The notes: generated by a model from the letters alone, not told the origin. Positions 1 to 7,308 are shown, counted from the first letter of the stretch. The stretch is DNA of 11,476 nt from Caryophanales bacterium UBA782 (GCA_002296455.1 DBJG01000026.1:2570-14045), one strand, 5' to 3'. Numbers and translations: made by a program.

Positions 1-1236
1 TTCGTCTATGAGAAGGATTCACTAAAAGCGAAAGTCATCGGCCTTTTCGTGAATGGTGAAAAAGTGAACGCAATCGATGAAGAAGGCGACGTTATTTTCT
101 CTTCAACGCCTTTTTATGCCGAAATGGGCGGGCAAGTGAGTGATACCGGCGCAATTATAAGCGAGAACTTCGAAGCCGAAGTGAAACATGTTGGCAAAGC
201 GCCAAATGGACAGCATCTCCATCACGTTTGTGTCAAATATGGTGAGCTTCACGTTGGAGACGAACTCACCTTATCTATCGATAGCAAACGTCGCCGTTTG
301 ATTGAACGCAATCATAGCGCGACTCATCTCCTCCATAGCGCCTTAAGCGATGCTTTGGGAAAACACGTCGACCAAAAAGGCTCTTACGTCGATGAAAATT
401 ACCTCCGTTTCGACTATAGTGCTGAAGCGAAGCTCACACCAAATGATTTGAAGAAAGTTCAAGACGAAGTGAATGAAAAAATCTCTGAGGCGATCGACGA
501 AGTAACAAAAGTATTGCCGCTTGAAGAAGCCAAGAAATTAGGTGCCGAAATGGAGTTCAGCGATAAATACGGCGCGAATGTCCGCGTTGTCACTTTTGGC
601 GAATATAGCAAAGAGTTTTGCGGCGGAACGCATGTTAAGAATTCGAGTGAAATTGGCTTATTCGTCATCGAATCCGATGAGGCTATCGCTAGCGGTGTGC
701 GTCGAATTCAAGCCCGTACTTCTTTGGGCGCGGTCGCGTTTCTTCACCATAAGATGAATCTCCTATTAGAAGCGGAAAGATTGCTTGACATCGATGATTC
801 TTCTTTCCTGTCACGCTTACGAAAAGAGATTGATGAAAAGAAAGAAGCGGAAAAGAACTGCGCTTCTTTGAAAGCGAAAGTCGCTTCTATTGAAGCCAAG
901 AATTTATTAGCGGCTCCTCTTGTCAATGGTATTCGTTTCCTCGCTTTGGTGAAAGAAGGCGCTTCGAAAGAAGATTTGCTTGCTTTAGCCGATACGGTGA
1001 AGAGCAAAGATAAGAATTATCTTATGATTCTTCTCGGTGGTAAAGAAGGGGCGCGCCCACTTGTATGCATGGTTGGTGGGGCCACTTTAACGAGATTCAA
1101 AGCGGGTGACATCGTCAAAGCGCTCAGCAAACGTCTTGGCGGAGGAGGAGGCGGTAGGCCAGAAATGGCAACTGGCCAAGTCAAAACCAAAGATGGATTT
1201 GAGGCGCTCGCTCATGAATACGAATCACTTTTATAA
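1..1236 (+). CDS. alaS: Alanyl-tRNA synthetase, C-terminal part (5' end outside the window)
   Basis: AlaRS charges tRNA-Ala in the cytoplasm and hydrolyses mischarged Ser/Gly-tRNA. The frame is open from base 1, leaving 411 residues, about the last half of a family usually near 870 aa; the aminoacylation core lies upstream. Visible blocks, in fragment numbering, are the editing-domain entry STPFYAEMGGQ (about residues 35-45), the zinc-site halves HSATH (His105 and His109) and CGGTH (Cys207 and His211), a lysine/glutamate-rich helical stretch (about 274-301), and the C-Ala/DHHA1 end with a run of six glycines followed by RPEMATGQ. All four expected HxxxH/CxxxH ligands are present, so editing should be intact. 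The GTG at 49 is an internal valine codon, not a start. It ends 33 nt before the DUF1292 gene and is probably cotranscribed with it. Identification is very secure. Confidence 0.98.
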   Translation, partial: FVYEKDSLKAKVIGLFVNGEKVNAIDEEGDVIFSSTPFYAEMGGQVSDTGAIISENFEAEVKHVGKAPNGQHLHHVCVKYGELHVGDELTLSIDSKRRRLIERNHSATHLLHSALSDALGKHVDQKGSYVDENYLRFDYSAEAKLTPNDLKKVQDEVNEKISEAIDEVTKVLPLEEAKKLGAEMEFSDKYGANVRVVTFGEYSKEFCGGTHVKNSSEIGLFVIESDEAIASGVRRIQARTSLGAVAFLHHKMNLLLEAERLLDIDDSSFLSRLRKEIDEKKEAEKNCASLKAKVASIEAKNLLAAPLVNGIRFLALVKEGASKEDLLALADTVKSKDKNYLMILLGGKEGARPLVCMVGGATLTRFKAGDIVKALSKRLGGGGGGRPEMATGQVKTKDGFEALAHEYESLL

Positions 1237-1269
1237 AAAACATCGAATTTACTTTAGGAGGATAAATGT

Positions 1270-1539
1270 ATGACGGAAATTACCGATAATAGCATCGTCA
1301 TTACCGATGAAAACGGGAATGAGGATACTTGGAAGATTCTTTTCTATTATGAGAATCCTGAACGGAAGAAAACATTCTATTTCATCTTCAAGGAGGAAAG
1401 CCCAGACGATTTGCTCGTCATGACGAGTGAAGATGGTGAATCTTTATTGGAACCAACCGAGGAAGAAATGGAAGAAGCAGAAGAAATGCTCACTACCTAT
1501 GAGGACGATCCAAAAATCGCGTCCCTCAAAAGCGAATGA
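1270..1539 (+). CDS. DUF1292 (YrzB-like) small acidic protein
   Basis: An 89-residue acidic protein matching the DUF1292 family, typified by Bacillus YrzB. The family pattern is visible: an opening IVITDENGNEDTWKILFYYE (residues 9-28), a central beta-rich part (YFIFKEESPDDLLVM), and an acidic C-terminal helix rich in Glu (about 62-75). It has no signal peptide, membrane segment or catalytic motif; the function of the family is unknown. The start is fixed by AGGAGGA at 1256-1262, 7 nt before the ATG; an ATG at 1266 is out of frame. In Bacillus the family member lies downstream of alaS with yrzL and ruvX (yrrK) between them. Here it follows alaS directly, so those two genes are absent from the interval. 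The family is confident; no role is proposed. Confidence 0.9.
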   Translation: MTEITDNSIVITDENGNEDTWKILFYYENPERKKTFYFIFKEESPDDLLVMTSEDGESLLEPTEEEMEEAEEMLTTYEDDPKIASLKSE

Positions 1540-1561
1540 GTCCCTTCTTTCCCTTTAAAGG

Positions 1562-1582
1562 AAAGAGAGTATAATCTCTTTG
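1562..1582 (+). promoter_or_regulatory. Probable greA promoter: TATAAT box inside an inverted repeat
   Basis: A perfect TATAAT lies at 1570-1575. It overlaps a perfect 7-bp inverted repeat, AAAGAGA (1562-1568) and TCTCTTT (1575-1581), with GTATAA between the arms. No good -35 is seen at 17 nt (CTTTCC). The start site would fall near 1582, giving a leader of about 20 nt with AGGAGAG at 1591-1597 before the ATG at 1604. The downstream bases CTCTTTG match those after the rpsT and fakA -10 boxes. The repeat could be an operator or chance; as an RNA hairpin it lacks a T-tract and makes a poor terminator. Confidence 0.55.
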
Positions 1583-1603
1583 CTAGTTTTAGGAGAGTTA
1601 ATA

Positions 1604-2086
1604 ATGGCAGAAGAAAAAATTGTCATGACCCGTGAGGGCATGGAAAAACTCGAAAAAGAATATCGCGACTTAATTGATAATCAACGTCCTGAAGTCATCG
1701 AGGAGTTGAAACTTGCTCGTTCCCAAGGCGACTTGAGCGAAAACGCAGACTATGATGCGGCACGTAACAAGCAAGCGCAAATTGAAGCGAGAATCACTGA
1801 GATTGAACACATTAAGGATATCGCTGTTATCATCGAAGAAAACAAAGCGGGGAAGAAAATCAACCTCGGGTATACGGTGACTTATAAAAAGCTCAACGAT
1901 GATAAAAAAGTGACAGTTCGTCTTGTCGGTACCATTGAAGCGAACCCATTTAGCGAAGTTCCGTCTGTGAGCGATCAAAGCGCGATCGGAAAAGCTCTTA
2001 TCGATCACTGGGTTGGGGATAAGGTTCTCGTGGAAGCTGTTAAGCCATACGAAATCGAGATTCTCAAAGCAGAAATTACAAAATAG
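1604..2086 (+). CDS. greA: Transcription elongation factor GreA
   Basis: GreA rescues backtracked RNA polymerase by inserting its coiled coil into the secondary channel and stimulating transcript cleavage. The 160 residues match the usual family length. The N-terminal coiled coil spans about residues 9-75, and its tip carries GDLSENADY with the key acidic pair Asp43 and Glu46. The C-terminal FKBP-like domain covers about 80-158, including SDQSAIGKALIDHWVGDKV. The usual SP(I/L)GKAL signature has alanine in place of proline here, a small departure. The ATG at 1604 is chosen because AGGAGAG (1591-1597) sits 6 nt upstream; an in-frame TTG at 1580 would add eight residues not seen in the family. 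The gene has its own candidate promoter and a strong terminator, so it is probably monocistronic or the last gene after alaS-DUF1292. Confidence 0.97.
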   Translation: MAEEKIVMTREGMEKLEKEYRDLIDNQRPEVIEELKLARSQGDLSENADYDAARNKQAQIEARITEIEHIKDIAVIIEENKAGKKINLGYTVTYKKLNDDKKVTVRLVGTIEANPFSEVPSVSDQSAIGKALIDHWVGDKVLVEAVKPYEIEILKAEITK

Positions 2087-2110
2087 TTTTAAAAAACGCT
2101 AGAGAATAAG

Positions 2111-2141
2111 CCAACTTTTAAATAAGTTGGTTTTTCTTTTT
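2111..2141 (+). terminator. Intrinsic terminator after greA
   Basis: The stem CCAACTT (2111-2117) pairs perfectly with AAGTTGG (2124-2130) across the six-base loop TTAAAT, followed by an 11-base T-rich tract (2131-2141, one C). It lies 25 nt after the greA stop, on the correct strand. Confidence 0.88.
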
Positions 2142-2187
2142 GGTAAAAGAGCGATTTTTTGCCTAGTAATGAGTGGAGGTTATAACT

Positions 2188-2730
2188 ATGGCAAAATTTA
2201 TCATCATTGCCGTTGTCGTTACGTTAGTGGGGCTTGTCGCTTTCGCTGTCGTTGACAAAACGGCAGGCAACATCGTGGAGCCTCCGACATCAACGTATGT
2301 GTCGGAAGAAGGAGACTATATTGCTGTCTCTATTACAGGGGAGGTAAAACGGACGGGGACTTATAACGTCGCGAAAGGGAGCACATTATTAGCACTTATT
2401 GAAGCTGCGAGTGGCGTGACAAGCAATGCTGATCCAAAAGCCTATAACACCGAGTTTTTGCTGAGCGCTGGTCAGTCTTTTTATATCGCTCCAATTTATG
2501 ACAATAGCAATACTTGTTCCACGAGCCCTATCGAGAAAGTGAACATCAATCGCGCGGATAAGGCGAGTCTTATGAAGGTCAGCGCCTTTTCCTCTACCGT
2601 TTCGAGCGCGATTATCGATTACCGTGAGAACACCGCTCAATTCGCTCGCATTGAGGAATTGAAGAACGTGACAGGAATCGGCAATGCGATTTTTGCGAAA
2701 GCGAAAGACTTCGTTACCCTCGTGGACTAG
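2188..2730 (+). CDS. comEA: ComEA-like DNA-binding competence protein
   Basis: ComEA is a membrane-anchored receptor that binds double-stranded DNA outside the cell and passes it to the ComEC channel. This 180-residue protein has the expected order: a single N-terminal membrane anchor (about residues 4-22), an SLBB/beta-grasp domain (about 45-101, containing VSITGEVKRTGTYNV), a short linker, and a C-terminal helix-hairpin-helix region (about 117-178, starting VNINRADKASL). The second hairpin is normal (VTGIGNA, 161-167). The first, normally LPGIGP, reads VSAFSS (131-136) and has lost its glycines. The ATG at 2188 follows GGAGG (2175-2179) by 8 nt; the in-frame GTG at 2173 overlaps that site and is unlikely. 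Its 3' end overlaps comEC by 47 nt. No comEB lies between them. Identity is well supported; retained DNA-binding activity is less sure. Confidence 0.92.
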   Translation: MAKFIIIAVVVTLVGLVAFAVVDKTAGNIVEPPTSTYVSEEGDYIAVSITGEVKRTGTYNVAKGSTLLALIEAASGVTSNADPKAYNTEFLLSAGQSFYIAPIYDNSNTCSTSPIEKVNINRADKASLMKVSAFSSTVSSAIIDYRENTAQFARIEELKNVTGIGNAIFAKAKDFVTLVD

Positions 2731-4768
2731 AAAGAAAAGTTTCCTCGCTTTCTTTTCACTCATCGGTTTTACGCTTGGTAGTTATTTTGGATTCTATTTC
2801 TATCGTTTCGAGCTTCTTGCATTATTTTTGATTCTTCTCATCTCGTTTCTTCTTTTTGGCTGGCGAAAGGGAAAAAGCGCTTTTCTTGCTTTCATTGTTT
2901 CGCTGTCTCTTTCCTTCGTCCTTGAACGCATTCCTTTGCCCGATGAGAAGGAAGAGGTGGGGGCAACGAGCGGAATTGTGATTGAAACGAAAACAAATTA
3001 TTTTCTTTTTCAAAGCGGCATCCGCACTTATTACGTTTATGAAAAAGAGACAGAGCGAGAGATTGGCGACGTTTTGGAAATCCGTGGAAAGAAAAGTGAA
3101 TTGAAAGAAACGACGTACGAAGGTCGCTTTTCTTTCAAAGAATATTTATCCACGCGTGGGATTCGCTATGAAATTAAGGCGTACACGATCTTGGCGAAAA
3201 GCACGATGCCTCTTCGCTTACGAAAAAAAGAAAAAGAGTTCCTCTCCGTTTTTCCTAGTACAACAAGTTCTCTCATTGATAGTCTTCTTTTCGACAAGAG
3301 GAGTTTCCATGATGAAACGATCGAAAACGCATCTTCTTTAGGCGTTCTCTATCTGTTTTCAAATAGTGGAGTTTATCTTTCTATGGCTCTTCATCTTGTT
3401 GAGAAAATGCTTCGCCGCTTCTGTAGCCAAAAAGCATCTCGAGGGGTTTCACTTGGCTTTCTCTTCCTCCTTTTGCCTTTCAGTTTCACAAAAATCGGTT
3501 ACTGTCGAGTGCTTATTAGTCGTGTTCTCTCTTTCCTTTTTGTGAACGATAAATGGAAATTGGATTCATTAGGGAAAGCTTCTTTGACGGGAATGGCGCT
3601 GATTCTTTTTTCGTTTCGTGTCCCTTTGCGGAGTGCTTTTCTAGTTGGAGAAGGGCTCATGATACAAAATACGTTCTTAAACTCCTATTTTGCGCAGAAG
3701 AAAAAGAAGCAAAGGAAACGAATGTCTTTCCTTTCCTTCCGCTTGTTCTTGCTGCCAATGTCATTAATTAGTGGGCAATACCATGTGTTTTCATTGTTCT
3801 ATGCGATTACACTTCCGCTTTTTCTCTTCCCTTTTCTCCTTCTTTCTTCTTTCTCGTTCATTTCCGTCCCTTTTTCCGCGCTTAACCAGTATGCTTCGTT
3901 TTTATCGTCTCTCCTTTCATTCTTGGTCCGAATGGATATCTCAGTCCCCCTTTATGGTGATTTTAACGCATACATGATTCTCCTCTATTATGTGACTTAT
4001 TTTGGGTTTTTCTTCTTTTCTAGAGCCGGATTCACCCTTCTAAAAAAGATAGCTCCGATTGCGTATTCTTGTCTTTTCTTGCTTCAGTCTCTCCCTCTTC
4101 AAAATTCTTTGGATGGAGAGGTGACCTTTATAAACGTGGGGCAAGGCGATGCAATCTTAATTCGCGAGAGAAATCATTCATTTTTGATTGACACGGGTGG
4201 AGTCCTTTCTTTTGATTTAGGAAGAGAAGTTGACGTTCCCTATTTGCGGAAGAAAAGAATTTATTCACTAGACGCGATAATTGTGACTCATAGCGATTAT
4301 GATCACTCAGGCGCGTTAGCGAGCATCCGCTCTTCTTTCTCCGTGAAGCAAGTGATTGAGAGCCAAGTATCTTTCCCATTAACGATAGGAAACATGACGA
4401 TTCATAACTTAAATATATATGGAGGAGAAAGTGAGAATGAAAAATCGCTTGTTCTTTATATGGAATATTTAGGGAAAAAATGGCTCTTCATGGGGGATGC
4501 CCCGAAATCCATCGAGAAAAAGATTATCGATAGAAATCCCAATCTTCGATGTGACGTATTGAAAGTGGGACACCATGGAAGTGATACTTCCTCTTCACTC
4601 TCGTTTTTAAAAACCGTGCAGCCGAAAGAGGCAATTATTAGTGTGGGAGCAAATAATCGTTACCGGCACCCGAGCGATGGAGTACTTAATCGATTCGCCT
4701 CTTTAGACATCGTAATTCGTCGTACCGACATAGAAGGAACAATTACGTATAAATCTTGGTTAAGCTAA
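2684..4768 (+). CDS. comEC: ComEC/Rec2 DNA-uptake channel with metallo-beta-lactamase domain
   Basis: ComEC is the polytopic membrane protein thought to carry single-stranded DNA into the cell. At 694 residues it is somewhat shorter than Bacillus ComEC. A basic N-terminus precedes about three membrane helices (18-80), then the DUF4131/OB-like extracytoplasmic segment (about 95-170), the multi-helix competence domain (about 195-470), and a C-terminal metallo-beta-lactamase domain. That last domain shows VGQGD (485-489), IDTGG (502-506), THSDYDHSG (535-543), MGD (603-605), VGHHGS (628-633) and YRHP (660-663), so its metal-site motifs are complete. In the competence domain the usual GxSHLxAxSGLH reads GVLYLFSNSGVY (220-231), lacking both histidines. 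The ATG at 2684 lies inside comEA with AGGAA 6 nt upstream (2673-2677), which suggests translational coupling. No terminator is evident after it. Confidence 0.95.
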   Translation: MRFLRKRKTSLPSWTRKKSFLAFFSLIGFTLGSYFGFYFYRFELLALFLILLISFLLFGWRKGKSAFLAFIVSLSLSFVLERIPLPDEKEEVGATSGIVIETKTNYFLFQSGIRTYYVYEKETEREIGDVLEIRGKKSELKETTYEGRFSFKEYLSTRGIRYEIKAYTILAKSTMPLRLRKKEKEFLSVFPSTTSSLIDSLLFDKRSFHDETIENASSLGVLYLFSNSGVYLSMALHLVEKMLRRFCSQKASRGVSLGFLFLLLPFSFTKIGYCRVLISRVLSFLFVNDKWKLDSLGKASLTGMALILFSFRVPLRSAFLVGEGLMIQNTFLNSYFAQKKKKQRKRMSFLSFRLFLLPMSLISGQYHVFSLFYAITLPLFLFPFLLLSSFSFISVPFSALNQYASFLSSLLSFLVRMDISVPLYGDFNAYMILLYYVTYFGFFFFSRAGFTLLKKIAPIAYSCLFLLQSLPLQNSLDGEVTFINVGQGDAILIRERNHSFLIDTGGVLSFDLGREVDVPYLRKKRIYSLDAIIVTHSDYDHSGALASIRSSFSVKQVIESQVSFPLTIGNMTIHNLNIYGGESENEKSLVLYMEYLGKKWLFMGDAPKSIEKKIIDRNPNLRCDVLKVGHHGSDTSSSLSFLKTVQPKEAIISVGANNRYRHPSDGVLNRFASLDIVIRRTDIEGTITYKSWLS

Positions 4769-4796
4769 TAATCTTCGTTATTTTAGTTCGCAATCG

Positions 4797-4806
4797 TGTA
4801 TATAAT
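4797..4806 (+). promoter_or_regulatory. Probable promoter of the HTH-Panacea gene
   Basis: A perfect TATAAT lies at 4801-4806, preceded by TGTA (4797-4800), in an AT-rich gap after comEC. The hexamer 17 nt upstream (TTATTT, 4778-4783) is a poor -35. A start near 4813 would give a leader of about 30 nt carrying AAAAAGGA (4827-4834) before the ATG at 4844. This gives the gene transcription independent of comEC. Confidence 0.55.
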
Positions 4807-4843
4807 ATAAATATCAAAAGATACTAAAAAAGGACTATATCGT

Positions 4844-5824
4844 ATGGAAGAAATCGTGAAAGAAGAAAAAACATTCATTCAAGACGGGATTAAATATAAG
4901 GCTGTTTTCTCTTTCACAAAAGGGAAGAATGGAAAGGTTTTCCAAAGCGAAGCGCAAAAGAAAGAAAATGAATTTCAAAAGCTAGAATCCTTCCGTAAGG
5001 CAAGTGGATTATTGACGAGCGAGAAAATAAAATCCATTCGTTCTTTCTTGGGACTGAATCAAAAAGAATTCTCTCTTTTGCTTGGCCTAGGAGAGATATC
5101 CATTGCTCGTTATGAAACGAAATTAGTCCAATCGCGAACCATCGATGGTCTCATCCGACTCGTCTATGAGGATCCTCTTTTTCTCTATGACAAATACTTG
5201 GAAAATAAGCGCGACCTATCTCTTGATTGCCGTGAACGGGTTTTAAAGCGAATTAAAGAGTTAGCGGCGAGCGAACGTTTCGCTCGTTACGCAAAAGAAC
5301 GGGAGTATCGCTTTTTGATGCTGCCTTATTTAGAAGAGATATCACTTACGGGGGATACTACGCTTTCGCTTGAAGCAATCGCTTCACTAATCTCCATTGG
5401 CAAAGACGATAGTGGTTCCATCACGCGAAATCATTTGAATAAATACCTTTTCTATTGCGATTTTCTTGCCTTTTTGACTCTAGGGAAAAGCATGACTGGC
5501 CTTGTCTATAAAAAGGTGGATGATGGCGTGGAACCACGTTTCTTAGATGAAATTCTCTCTTATTCGTCCTTTGTAAAAAAATGGAAAGTCGTTTTTGATA
5601 CTCGAGGCGTGTCGTTTTTGCAAGAAAGAGTCACTACGAAAGAGAAAAATTCATTGAGCATAGAGCAAAAAGAAATCGCGAAAACAGTCAAAACTCGTTT
5701 GCTTTCTCTTTCAGAGCGTGACCTTTCCTTATATACGATCGCAGAAAAGCCTTTGAAGAAAATCAAAAAAGGGAACCTCATAGATTATTCTCTCGCCAAT
5801 CGCCTAAGCATCGCAAAATGGTGA
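4844..5824 (+). CDS. HTH (MqsA/Xre-type) and Panacea (DUF4065) domain protein, antitoxin-like
   Basis: A 326-residue cytoplasmic protein. Residues about 56-109 (GLLTSEKIKSIRSFLGLNQK, then the LLGLGEISIARYE recognition part) match the helix-turn-helix of MqsA/YgiT-type antitoxin regulators. Residues about 195-322 (NHLNKYLFYCDFLAFLTLGK, MTGLVYKKVDDGVEP, LSERDLSLYTIAEKPL, GNLIDYSLANRL) match the Panacea/DUF4065/SocA-like domain, known as a versatile antitoxin domain. The N-terminal segment resembles the YgiT zinc ribbon but has no cysteines; the only two are Cys129 and Cys205. It would be expected to bind DNA, perhaps its own promoter, and possibly neutralise a toxin. No toxin gene is adjacent: comEC is 75 nt upstream and holA 22 nt downstream. 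It interrupts an otherwise conserved comEC-holA neighbourhood. Domains are confident; the role is unknown. Confidence 0.85.
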   Translation: MEEIVKEEKTFIQDGIKYKAVFSFTKGKNGKVFQSEAQKKENEFQKLESFRKASGLLTSEKIKSIRSFLGLNQKEFSLLLGLGEISIARYETKLVQSRTIDGLIRLVYEDPLFLYDKYLENKRDLSLDCRERVLKRIKELAASERFARYAKEREYRFLMLPYLEEISLTGDTTLSLEAIASLISIGKDDSGSITRNHLNKYLFYCDFLAFLTLGKSMTGLVYKKVDDGVEPRFLDEILSYSSFVKKWKVVFDTRGVSFLQERVTTKEKNSLSIEQKEIAKTVKTRLLSLSERDLSLYTIAEKPLKKIKKGNLIDYSLANRLSIAKW

Positions 5825-5832
5825 AATGCCTT

Positions 5833-5838
5833 TATAAT
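5833..5838 (+). promoter_or_regulatory. Candidate holA -10 box immediately before the start codon
   Basis: A perfect TATAAT ends only 8 nt before the holA ATG at 5847. A start 6-8 nt after the box would fall at or within 3 nt of the start codon, so the transcript would be leaderless. No Shine-Dalgarno sequence precedes the ATG. The hexamer 17 nt upstream (ATCGCA, 5810-5815) is a weak -35. The alternative is that holA is translated from read-through of the upstream gene. Confidence 0.42.
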
Positions 5839-5846
5839 ATTCACAT

Positions 5847-6845
5847 ATGATTCAGATTGTTTATTCTTCTGATCCTCAGTTAGCCCAAATCGGCTTATCG
5901 AAAGTTATTAAGTCCACCTTTGGAGAAGAACTCTCCCCTTTGAATTCTGTCACTCTTGATATGAGTCAGAATTCGATGGAAGAACTCGCGAGCGAATGCT
6001 TCAATTTACCCCTGGGGTATGAGAAAAAAGCCGTGATTGTGAAAAACTGCTTCTTTTTGCTTCCTCCTTCCCGTTCCAAAAATGCGTTAAAGGTGCAAAA
6101 AGGAGATGATGAAAAAGCATTCCTATCCTATTTAGAGAATCCGGATCCTTCCATTTACTTATACATGGCCGCTTATGGTGATGCTATTGATGTGAAAGGG
6201 AAGTATGGTCGCATTTTGACGAGTCTTGGCATCAAGCCAGCGGCCGTCAATGCCTTTTCAGAAAGCGACTGGCGAAGTTTCGTCCCTTCTTTCTTTGAGA
6301 AAAAAGGGATTCATATATCCGCGGATGCCGTTAACGAACTCATTCGACGCTTGAATCTAGATTATGGGCGTTTTGTGGTAGAACGGCAAAAACTCGTGAA
6401 TTATGCGCTCGGCAGTGGCACGCTTACCTTGGAAGACATCAAAGCCCTCATTAATGAACCTTTAGAAAACAAAAGCTATATGCTCTCAAATGCTTTGACA
6501 AAAGGCGATACAAAAAACGCCTTTCACATTTATAACGATTTGAAAGTGCAGGGGTATGACGAAGTATCGCTATTGATACAACTAGCGAATCAATTCCGAA
6601 AAATGAATATGATTTCCTTTTTAGCAAAGCAAGGCCTAAGCGAAGGGGCGATTGCGGGCAATCTTTCTTCCTATCGCGTCAGCGTATATCAAGTTCGCGC
6701 GATTTTAGGCAATTTGCGAAGGATGAAACCAGACGCTTCAATTCGTGCCTTAGAAGAAATTTATCGCGCTGAAAAAGCTATTTTTAGCGGTGAAATGGAT
6801 GCGCCTTTAGCCTTCTCTTTATTCCTTGCGAAATTCCCATTATGA
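5847..6845 (+). CDS. holA: DNA polymerase III delta subunit (HolA)
   Basis: The delta subunit of the clamp loader opens the beta sliding clamp. The 332-residue length is typical. The N-terminal AAA-like fold begins IQIVYSSDPQLAQ (2-14), matching the usual YLLYGED-type opening, and as expected for delta it has no Walker A motif. The C-terminal collar domain is seen from about residue 208: PLENKSYMLSNALTKGD, then VSLLIQLANQFRKM, ending with a conserved-looking IYRAEKAIFSGEMDAPLAF (312-330). The ATG at 5847 is favoured because an in-frame TAA lies at 5835-5837 and the family start aligns there, although no ribosome binding site is visible. Its TGA overlaps the ATG of the phosphodiesterase gene. 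In Bacillus holA likewise follows comEC and is next to rpsT. Confidence 0.93.
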   Translation: MIQIVYSSDPQLAQIGLSKVIKSTFGEELSPLNSVTLDMSQNSMEELASECFNLPLGYEKKAVIVKNCFFLLPPSRSKNALKVQKGDDEKAFLSYLENPDPSIYLYMAAYGDAIDVKGKYGRILTSLGIKPAAVNAFSESDWRSFVPSFFEKKGIHISADAVNELIRRLNLDYGRFVVERQKLVNYALGSGTLTLEDIKALINEPLENKSYMLSNALTKGDTKNAFHIYNDLKVQGYDEVSLLIQLANQFRKMNMISFLAKQGLSEGAIAGNLSSYRVSVYQVRAILGNLRRMKPDASIRALEEIYRAEKAIFSGEMDAPLAFSLFLAKFPL

Positions 6846-7288
6846 AGATTGTCATCATCGGAGATACCCATGGCGATTTATCGCGCATGCAAAACGTTTT
6901 TTTGCGGGAACAGAATGCGGATGTTTTTCTCCATGCTGGTGATGTAGAAGCGCCTTCTTCTACAATCACTCCGTTTTCTGCCGTGAGGGGGAACTGCGAT
7001 GGTTTCTACCAAGAGTATCCAATTTTGCGGAATATCAATACCCCTTTTGGCATCCTCCATATAGAGCATCGTCCAATCTCATCTTTAGCAATGCTACTTG
7101 CGTTGAAAGGCGATGGCGTGCGGATTTTTGTACATGGACATACCCATGTTAGAGAAAGTAGAGAAGAATCTGGAATCCTCGTTTTTTCGCCAGGCAGTCT
7201 TGTTTATCCTCGTGATAACGATAAAGGGACTTATTTGGTTCTTGAAGTCGATGAAAAGGGCGTCACCCCAATCTTCAAAGAATATTGA
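6842..7288 (+). CDS. YfcE/MJ0936-type metallophosphoesterase
   Basis: A 148-residue single-domain calcineurin-like phosphodiesterase of the YfcE/YsnB family; members use a pair of divalent metals, often manganese, and their physiological substrates are mostly undefined. The metal motifs appear in order: GDTHGD (Asp8, His10), HAGD (Asp34), RGNCD (Asn51), a histidine at 73 or 76 in HIEHR, and HGHTH (His98, His100, His102). The domain is complete, with no signal peptide. Its ATG overlaps the holA stop as ATGA (6842-6845) and no Shine-Dalgarno is present, so translation is probably coupled to holA. A strong terminator follows 20 nt after its stop. In Bacillus the relative ysnB lies elsewhere, next to a RdgB-type gene, so its position here is a local arrangement. 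Family assignment is firm. Confidence 0.92.
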   Translation: MKIVIIGDTHGDLSRMQNVFLREQNADVFLHAGDVEAPSSTITPFSAVRGNCDGFYQEYPILRNINTPFGILHIEHRPISSLAMLLALKGDGVRIFVHGHTHVRESREESGILVFSPGSLVYPRDNDKGTYLVLEVDEKGVTPIFKEY

Positions 7289-7308
7289 GTCATAGTGCAA
7301 TCAGAAAG

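Noticed and set aside
1139..1156. GGAGGAGGAGGCGG run near the alaS end, resembling a ribosome binding site
   Set aside because: It encodes the normal glycine run of the AlaRS C-terminal domain and no start codon follows at a useful distance.
1670..2008. A 112-codon open frame on the minus strand inside greA
   Set aside because: It is antisense to a well-conserved gene, has no recognisable domain and no ribosome binding site.
2389..2763. A 124-codon open frame on the minus strand across comEA/comEC
   Set aside because: It is a shadow of two confidently identified genes, with no family match or start signal.
4765..4786. CTAATAATCTTCGTTATTTTAG after comEC as a terminator
   Set aside because: The pairing is nearly all A-T, needs a bulge, and no T-tract follows; it is more likely AT-rich promoter surroundings.
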